9,288 nucleotides of DNA, from assembly GCA_019347785.1 (NCBI GenBank), contig JAHWKQ010000072.1, positions 1 through 9,288 on the forward strand, given 5' to 3'. Position 1 is the first letter of the stretch, and the number at the start of each line of letters is the position of its first letter. Origin of the DNA: Actinomycetota bacterium (GTDB lineage: Bacteria > Actinomycetota > Nitriliruptoria > Euzebyales > Egibacteraceae). The notes beneath the pieces are model-generated. The model was not told where the DNA came from. It worked only from the letters and a program-made list of their open reading frames with translations, and did no database searches. This document shows, piece by piece, positions 6,177-9,288 of this stretch. A program made the translations under genes and the position numbers.

Positions 6177-6203
6177 CAGGCCGGGCCGCACCGGCCGGGC
6201 CTG
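6177..6203 (+). promoter_or_regulatory. Strong hairpin in the msrA leader
   Basis: CAGGCC-g-GGCCG pairs with CGGCC-g-GGCCTG: 11 base pairs, one G-G mismatch and a CAC loop. It ends 3-4 nt before the purine-rich ribosome-binding site (GAGAGGGG, 6207-6214) and 15 nt before the ATG at 6219. It leaves the ribosome-binding site free, so it may stabilise the message, act as a protein-binding dyad or modulate initiation. Because it is an inverted repeat, it could equally serve the divergent glycosidase gene. Confidence 0.45.
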
Positions 6204-6218
6204 GCGAGAGGGGCAGGC

Positions 6219-6692
6219 ATGGAGCGCAGGGCCACGTTCGCGGCGGGCTGCTTCTGGGGGGTGGAGGCCGCGTTCCGGCAGGTCGAGGGCGTCACGGCGA
6301 CCGCGGTCGGCTACTCCGGCGGCGGGACCGAGCGGCCCACCTACCACGAGGTCTGCACCGGGCGGACGGGGCACGCCGAGGTCGTCGAGGTCGCCTTCGA
6401 TCCCGGCCGCGTGTCCTACGACGAGCTGCTCGACGTGTTCTGGGCCGCCCACGACCCGACGCAGCGCGACCGCCAGGGCCCCGACGTGGGCACGCAGTAC
6501 CGATCGGCGGTGTTCGTCCACGACGACGAGCAGAAGGCGGCGGCGCTGGCGTCGAAGGAGCGGCTGGAGCGCTCGGGCCGCCTCCGGCGCCCGGTCGTCA
6601 CCGAGATCACCCCGGCGACCACGTTCTGGCGCGCCGAGGACTACCACCAGCGCTACCTCGAGAAGCGGGGCCTGGCCACCTGCCGCATCTGA
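6219..6692 (+). CDS. msrA: Peptide-methionine (S)-S-oxide reductase
   Basis: It repairs oxidised protein methionine by reducing the S-epimer of methionine sulfoxide with thioredoxin as electron donor, in the cytosol. It has 157 residues, a short but complete MsrA. The catalytic motif is GCFWG (10-14) with nucleophile Cys11. TGHAEVVEV (50-58), RQGPDVGTQYRSAVF (85-99) and AEDYHQRYL (139-147) are all canonical. A C-terminal Cys155 in ATCRI may be the resolving cysteine; Cys46 is a second candidate. ATG 6219-6221 has GAGAGGGG about 5 nt upstream. It stands alone on the plus strand, divergent from the glycosidase and convergent with padR, ending 19 nt before the padR stop. It has no msrB fusion, and no msrB lies in the window. 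Confidence 0.97.
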   Translation: MERRATFAAGCFWGVEAAFRQVEGVTATAVGYSGGGTERPTYHEVCTGRTGHAEVVEVAFDPGRVSYDELLDVFWAAHDPTQRDRQGPDVGTQYRSAVFVHDDEQKAAALASKERLERSGRLRRPVVTEITPATTFWRAEDYHQRYLEKRGLATCRI

Positions 6693-6705
6693 CCCGTCCG
6701 TCGAC

Positions 6706-6719
6706 CCGCGGTCACGCGG
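6706..6719. terminator. Short stem-loop between convergent msrA and padR
   Basis: CCGCG-GTCA-CGCGG is a perfect 5-bp stem with a 4-nt loop in the 19-nt gap between the msrA stop and the padR stop, overlapping the latter. It has no U-run and is too short to call with confidence, but its position between convergent genes suits a bidirectional end. Confidence 0.3.
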
Positions 6720-7263
6720 CGTCGTCGCCGGGCAGCAGCCACCCGCTGACCTCGCGCCAGAACGACACCGCCGCCTGCTCGTGTCGCAGCCCCATCCGCA
6801 GGGTCGCCAGCGCGTAGCGGGAGCGCTGGTCGACGGCCAGCCCGGACTCGATCCGCTCGTACTCGCGCAGGCGGGCACGGTGCGCCGCCTCCTGCGTGGC
6901 CACGAGTCTCGCCAGTTCCTCGTCGTCGGCCTGACCCGCGAAGAACAGCTTCAGCAGCCCCGGGTCGCGCAACTCGACACTCCCGGTGGTCGGCTCCGCC
7001 AGCCAGCGGCGCAGGGCCCCCCGTCCCGCATCGGTCAGGCGGTAGGTCCGCCGGCGACGACCGGCCGGCTCCCGCTGCTCGGCCAGCAGCCCCTCGCGGG
7101 CCAGCCGGGCGGGCTCGGCGTACAGCTGCGAGTGGGGGAACGTCCAGAAGTGGCCCACCGACCCGGCGACCCGCCGCTTGAGCTCGTAGGGGGTGGCCGG
7201 CCCGCGCTCGGCGATGAGCCCGAGCACGAGGTAGGACACGGGAGTCAGCGTGCGGCTGGACAT
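6712..7263 (-). CDS. PadR-family transcriptional regulator
   Basis: The 183-residue protein has an N-terminal winged helix-turn-helix (about 5-90): LTPVSYLVLGLIAERGPATPYELKRR, then the recognition region FWTFPHSQLYAEPARLAREGLL and the wing with GRRRRTYRLTDAGRGALRRWL. The C-terminal helical dimerisation domain (about 97-178) begins with LRDPGLLKLFFAG, typical of the virulence-activator alpha C-terminal type. Such proteins are usually ligand-responsive repressors of a neighbouring transporter or of themselves; its target and ligand are unknown. ATG 7263-7261 has no clear Shine-Dalgarno, so translation may be leaderless or weak. The hspR-like stop lies 68 nt upstream on the same strand. The gap holds a dyad (7294-7308) that could be its operator. 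msrA is convergent. Confidence 0.92.
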   Translation of the reverse strand: MSSRTLTPVSYLVLGLIAERGPATPYELKRRVAGSVGHFWTFPHSQLYAEPARLAREGLLAEQREPAGRRRRTYRLTDAGRGALRRWLAEPTTGSVELRDPGLLKLFFAGQADDEELARLVATQEAAHRARLREYERIESGLAVDQRSRYALATLRMGLRHEQAAVSFWREVSGWLLPGDDAA

Positions 7264-7293
7264 GCCAGGCGCAGCTTATCGTGATCTCCGTAT

Positions 7294-7308
7294 CGTCCAG
7301 GTCGGACG
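7294..7308. promoter_or_regulatory. Inverted repeat upstream of padR
   Basis: CGTCC-AGGTC-GGACG is a perfect 5-bp dyad with a 5-nt centre, 31 nt before the padR start and 23 nt after the hspR-like stop. It may be an autoregulatory operator or a small hairpin ending the upstream transcript. It does not match the ATGT-N8-ACAT form reported for some PadR proteins. Confidence 0.3.
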
Positions 7309-7331
7309 GTTTGGAGGCGCGCTCCCGGCGG

Positions 7332-7619
7332 TCACGATCGCTCGCCCCGCTGCGCCTCGAGGCGGTCCTCGAGCTCCAGGATCCGCATGATGCCACTGAC
7401 AGGTATGTTCTCGGCCGCCAGCCGCAACACGCGCGCGAGGCGGGCGATGTCGCTGCGGGAGTAGCGACGCTGCCCGGCCCGGGTGCGCTCCGGCCGCACG
7501 AAGCCCTCGTCGTCGTAGCGACGGACGATCTGGACGCTCACCTCCAGCAGCTCCGCCACCACACCGATCGTGTACAGCGGGGCCTCCTCGTCGGCCAGCC
7601 GCCGCTGCCATGTCTCCAT
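7332..7619 (-). CDS. HspR-like MerR-family heat-shock repressor
   Basis: The 95-residue protein has a MerR-type helix-turn-helix at its start: YTIGVVAELLEVSVQIVRRYDDEG (16-39), the wing VRPERTRAGQRRYSRSDIARL (41-61), then AENIPVSGIMRILELEDRL (69-87). This closely resembles HspR, with the characteristic INLAGI-like and ILELE segments and no long ligand-binding tail. HspR proteins repress heat-shock operons in actinobacteria. The gene is divergent from hsp20 across a 139-nt shared region with an AT-rich core flanked by inverted repeats, so the expected role is repression of hsp20 and of itself. The start ATG 7619-7617 lacks a clear Shine-Dalgarno. The frame is open to 7760, but that extension would run through the operator region and lacks family similarity. 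No dnaK operon is in view, unlike classic hspR. Confidence 0.88.
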   Translation of the reverse strand: METWQRRLADEEAPLYTIGVVAELLEVSVQIVRRYDDEGFVRPERTRAGQRRYSRSDIARLARVLRLAAENIPVSGIMRILELEDRLEAQRGERS

Positions 7620-7628
7620 GCCGGCAGA

Positions 7629-7677
7629 GTACCAAAGTGGGCCAGCGTGTATGCATAATATCTGTCCTCTTGGGTAC
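7629..7677. promoter_or_regulatory. Divergent promoter/operator region of hspR-like gene and hsp20
   Basis: Arms 7629-7642 (plus strand, GTACCAAAGTGGGC) and 7664-7677 (minus strand, GTACCCAAGAGGAC) match at 11 of 14 positions. They enclose a 21-nt AT-rich core (TATGCATAATAT) that stands out in this GC-rich sequence. The core could supply -10 boxes both ways: TATTAT on minus (7660-7655) and CATAAT on plus (7654-7659). Each arm contains ACCCAAG or ACCAAAG, close to the ACTCAAG half of the HspR operator HAIR (CTTGAGT-N7-ACTCAAG), but here the halves are about 31 nt apart and face outward. No good -35 box is seen. Confidence 0.5.
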
Positions 7678-7758
7678 AGGTTCTCTGCAACGGATTGCGA
7701 GCCCTCCGGGGTCCCCGCGATCGAGCGGGCACGACGACCGCGGAGGAGGTGTTGGGAC

Positions 7759-8190
7759 ATGCTGATGCGGTTCGACCCGTTCCTGAAGGTGGACCAGCTG
7801 CTTCACCGGGCCGCGGACGCCGGCCGGTGGGTCGGCATCCCGATGGACGCCTATCGCCGGGGCGACGAGTTCGTCGTCGACCTCGACCTGCCCGGCGTCG
7901 ACCGGGACTCGATCGACGTGACCGTCGAGCGCAACGTGCTGCAGGTCAGCGCCGAGCGCCGCGCCCGCCACGGCGAGGACGACCAGGTGCTGACCGCGGA
8001 GCGTCCGCGGGGCGCCGTCACCCGCCAGCTGTTCCTCAGCGAGGGCGTGGACACCGACGACATCCGCGCCTCGTACGAGGACGGGGTGCTGACCCTGGTG
8101 CTGCCGATCGCCGAGGAGGCCAAGCCGTACAGGATCGCCGTCGGCGCCGGGCACGCCGCCAAGGCGATCGACGCGGGCGCCAGCCGATGA
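7759..8190 (+). CDS. Hsp20 small heat-shock protein (alpha-crystallin family)
   Basis: This is a cytosolic ATP-independent holdase chaperone that binds unfolding proteins. It has 143 residues, typical length. A short N-terminal arm (MLMRFDPFLKVDQLL) precedes the alpha-crystallin domain at about 27-125: IPMDAYRRGDEFVVDLDLPG, the LQVSAERR strand (61-68), RQLFLSEGVD (89-98) and YEDGVLTLVLPI (106-117) with the hallmark A/D-G-V-L-x-L. IAV (126-128) could be the C-terminal I-x-I/V anchor that docks in the oligomer. ATG 7759-7761 has GGAGGAGGT 8 nt upstream, a very strong ribosome-binding site; ATG 7765-7767 is an alternative. It is divergent from the hspR-like gene, which probably represses it, and ends in front of a strong stem-loop. 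Confidence 0.95.
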   Translation: MLMRFDPFLKVDQLLHRAADAGRWVGIPMDAYRRGDEFVVDLDLPGVDRDSIDVTVERNVLQVSAERRARHGEDDQVLTAERPRGAVTRQLFLSEGVDTDDIRASYEDGVLTLVLPIAEEAKPYRIAVGAGHAAKAIDAGASR

Positions 8191-8220
8191 GCGGGTCCCC
8201 GACCAGACTCTGACACGCGG

Positions 8221-8245
8221 GGGCGGCGGGGCGGACCCGCCGCCC
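8221..8245. terminator. Bidirectional terminator stem-loop between hsp20 and the MFS gene
   Basis: GGGCGGCGGG pairs perfectly with CCCGCCGCCC (10 bp, all G-C) around the 5-nt loop GCGGA. It begins 30 nt after the hsp20 stop and abuts the stop codon of the convergent transporter gene (TGA 8248-8246), so it can end transcripts from both sides. No U-tract is present, as is common for actinobacterial terminators. Confidence 0.75.
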
Positions 8246-9288
8246 TCATGCGCGCCGGCGCCCGCCGGCCATCAGCACCGCGCCCAGCGCAGCCGCCACG
8301 CCGGCGCCCGCGGCGAACGTGGCCGGGGCACCCACGGCCGCCAGTCCGGCGCCGGCCACCAGCGGGCCGGCGGTCTGCCCCAGGCGCGACGCGCCCACGA
8401 AGGACGCGACGACCGTCCCGCGGGCCGTCACCGGCCCGGCGCGGGTGGCCAGGTCCTGCAGGTTTGGGATCATCAGCCCCTCCCCCACCCCGAAGACGAG
8501 TATCCCCGCGACGAGCACCGGCAGGCTCGGCGCCACGGCGACGGCGACGAGCGCCGATGCCAGCAGCGCGGCGGCGGTGCCCAGCTGCCCGGTGCGCCGG
8601 AAGTGCCGCTGCAGCCGGCCCAGCGACAGCGCCACGGCGGTGTTGGTGAGGGCCGGCAGGCCCAGCAGCACCCCGCGGTAGCCGGCTCCCAGCCCGAACT
8701 CGTCGCGCAAGTGGATCGGCAGCACGGTCAGGGCCAGGCCGAAGATGAGGGCGAACGTCACGGTGCCCGCGCCCAGCACGCCCGCCACGGTGCGGGTGCG
8801 CAGCACCGGCCACAGGTCGCCGAGCTGCTCGGACAGCACGACGTCGCGCGGCACCGACCGCGGCAGGGTCCGTGCGAGGGCGATCCCCGTGACGAGCGCC
8901 AACGGGTAGACGCCGAACGGGGCGCGCCAGCCGCCGAGCTCGGTCAGCAGCCCGCCGAGGGCCGGCATGACGGCCAGCGAGGTCGTGAGCACCGCGGCGT
9001 TGCGGCCGATGAGACGGGAGCGCTCGTGACCCTCCCAGTGGTCGCCGATGAGCACCACGGCGAGGTTGATCAGGCCGGCCGACCCGGCGCCCTGCAGCAG
9101 ACGCATCCCGACGAGCACCCACAGCGACGGCGCCGCCCCGGCCAGCCCGCCGGCGACGCCGAAGACCACCAGGCAGGGCACGATGACCTCGCGGCGTCCG
9201 TAGCGGTCGGCGAGCAGGCCCATGACCGGCGCCAGGACGATGCCCGGCAGCGTCGCCGCCCCGACGACCACGCCGGCCAGCCCCTGGG
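8246..9288 (-). CDS. Major facilitator superfamily transporter, 5' end outside window
   Basis: 346 residues are visible up to the right edge; the first transmembrane helix and start codon lie beyond it. The MFS signature motif A, GLLADRYGRR, follows the first visible helix (VVVGAATLPGIVLAPVM), so that helix is TM2. About ten further hydrophobic helices follow, consistent with a 12-TM proton-driven transporter. Examples are LVVFGVAGGLAG and LLGLPALTNTAVALSLG. A motif-C-like GVYPLALVTGIALA occurs near TM5, and R-x-x-Q-G-A-G-S-A-G is visible (MRLLQGAGSAG). The overall pattern resembles drug/multidrug efflux permeases of the EmrD/Bcr/YceL-like group, but the substrate cannot be assigned. It is convergent with hsp20 and shares its terminator. 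Internal GTG 9271-9269 is in frame but would cut into TM2, so it is not the start. Confidence 0.9.
   Translation of the reverse strand, partial: QGLAGVVVGAATLPGIVLAPVMGLLADRYGRREVIVPCLVVFGVAGGLAGAAPSLWVLVGMRLLQGAGSAGLINLAVVLIGDHWEGHERSRLIGRNAAVLTTSLAVMPALGGLLTELGGWRAPFGVYPLALVTGIALARTLPRSVPRDVVLSEQLGDLWPVLRTRTVAGVLGAGTVTFALIFGLALTVLPIHLRDEFGLGAGYRGVLLGLPALTNTAVALSLGRLQRHFRRTGQLGTAAALLASALVAVAVAPSLPVLVAGILVFGVGEGLMIPNLQDLATRAGPVTARGTVVASFVGASRLGQTAGPLVAGAGLAAVGAPATFAAGAGVAAALGAVLMAGGRRRA

Noticed and set aside
2952..6692. A 1246-codon open frame on the plus strand spanning several genes
   Set aside because: It runs antisense to tilS, the metallopeptidase, the small membrane protein and the glycosidase, and only its last part is real (msrA). 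Upstream of 6219 it is low-complexity Arg/Gln/Gly/Pro-rich text, typical of antisense frames in high-GC DNA.
6090..6878. N-terminal extension of the glycosidase frame up to 6878
   Set aside because: The extension is antisense to msrA and lacks family similarity; ATG 6089-6087 has a GGGAGG in front of it.
7620..7760. N-terminal extension of the HspR-like protein to 7760
   Set aside because: It would cross the AT-rich promoter region and the hsp20 ribosome-binding site, and HspR proteins begin close to the helix-turn-helix as the 7619 start does.
1..9288. CRISPR array, tRNA, rRNA, insertion sequence, integrase or toxin-antitoxin locus
   Set aside because: I looked for regularly spaced repeats, cloverleaf-like stems, transposase or integrase motifs and small paired genes on both strands and saw none.

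Overview
The window is very GC-rich, and its coding frames show the usual high-GC pattern: third codon positions almost all G or C, frequent GTG starts. Together with the gene order zincin-like metallopeptidase, tilS, hpt, folE (the metallopeptidase-tilS-hpt run matches mycobacterial Rv3626c-Rv3624c) and an HspR-type regulator beside hsp20, this points to a member of the Actinomycetota. I cannot fix the class. The absence of ftsH between hpt and folE, and a full two-domain TilS, differ from Mycobacterium and Streptomyces.

Layout. Positions 1-4766 hold six genes, all on the minus strand. Read 5' to 3' they are a small signal-peptide/single-TM protein (4431-4766), a DUF2342-type zincin metallopeptidase (3267-4382), tilS (1742-3259), hpt (1157-1732), folE (260-964) and the 5' end of an unrecognised gene (1-257) that follows folE by 2 nt. 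The first four look like one operon. A 22-nt hairpin lies between the first two. A compact palindrome after hpt, followed by a 192-nt gap, may separate folE and its follower as a second unit. Next comes a minus-strand gene for a GH63-like (mannosylglycerate-hydrolase-like) glycosidase (4866-6089), divergent from msrA (6219-6692, plus). A PadR-family regulator (6712-7263) and an HspR-like MerR-family regulator (7332-7619) follow on the minus strand. The HspR-like gene is divergent from hsp20 (7759-8190, plus). A perfect 10-bp stem-loop then separates hsp20 from a convergent MFS transporter (8246-9288, minus) whose 5' end lies beyond the window.

Functions. The left part is housekeeping: isoleucine tRNA lysidinylation, purine salvage and the first step of folate/pterin synthesis. 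The right part is stress-related: methionine sulfoxide repair, a small heat-shock protein with its likely repressor, a PadR repressor and an efflux-type transporter. I saw no CRISPR array, tRNA, rRNA, insertion sequence, integrase, toxin-antitoxin pair or recognised defence gene. The region looks like ordinary chromosome. The items worth a second look are regulatory structures, the missing ftsH, the small membrane protein and the substrate of the glycosidase; none amounts to a clearly new system.
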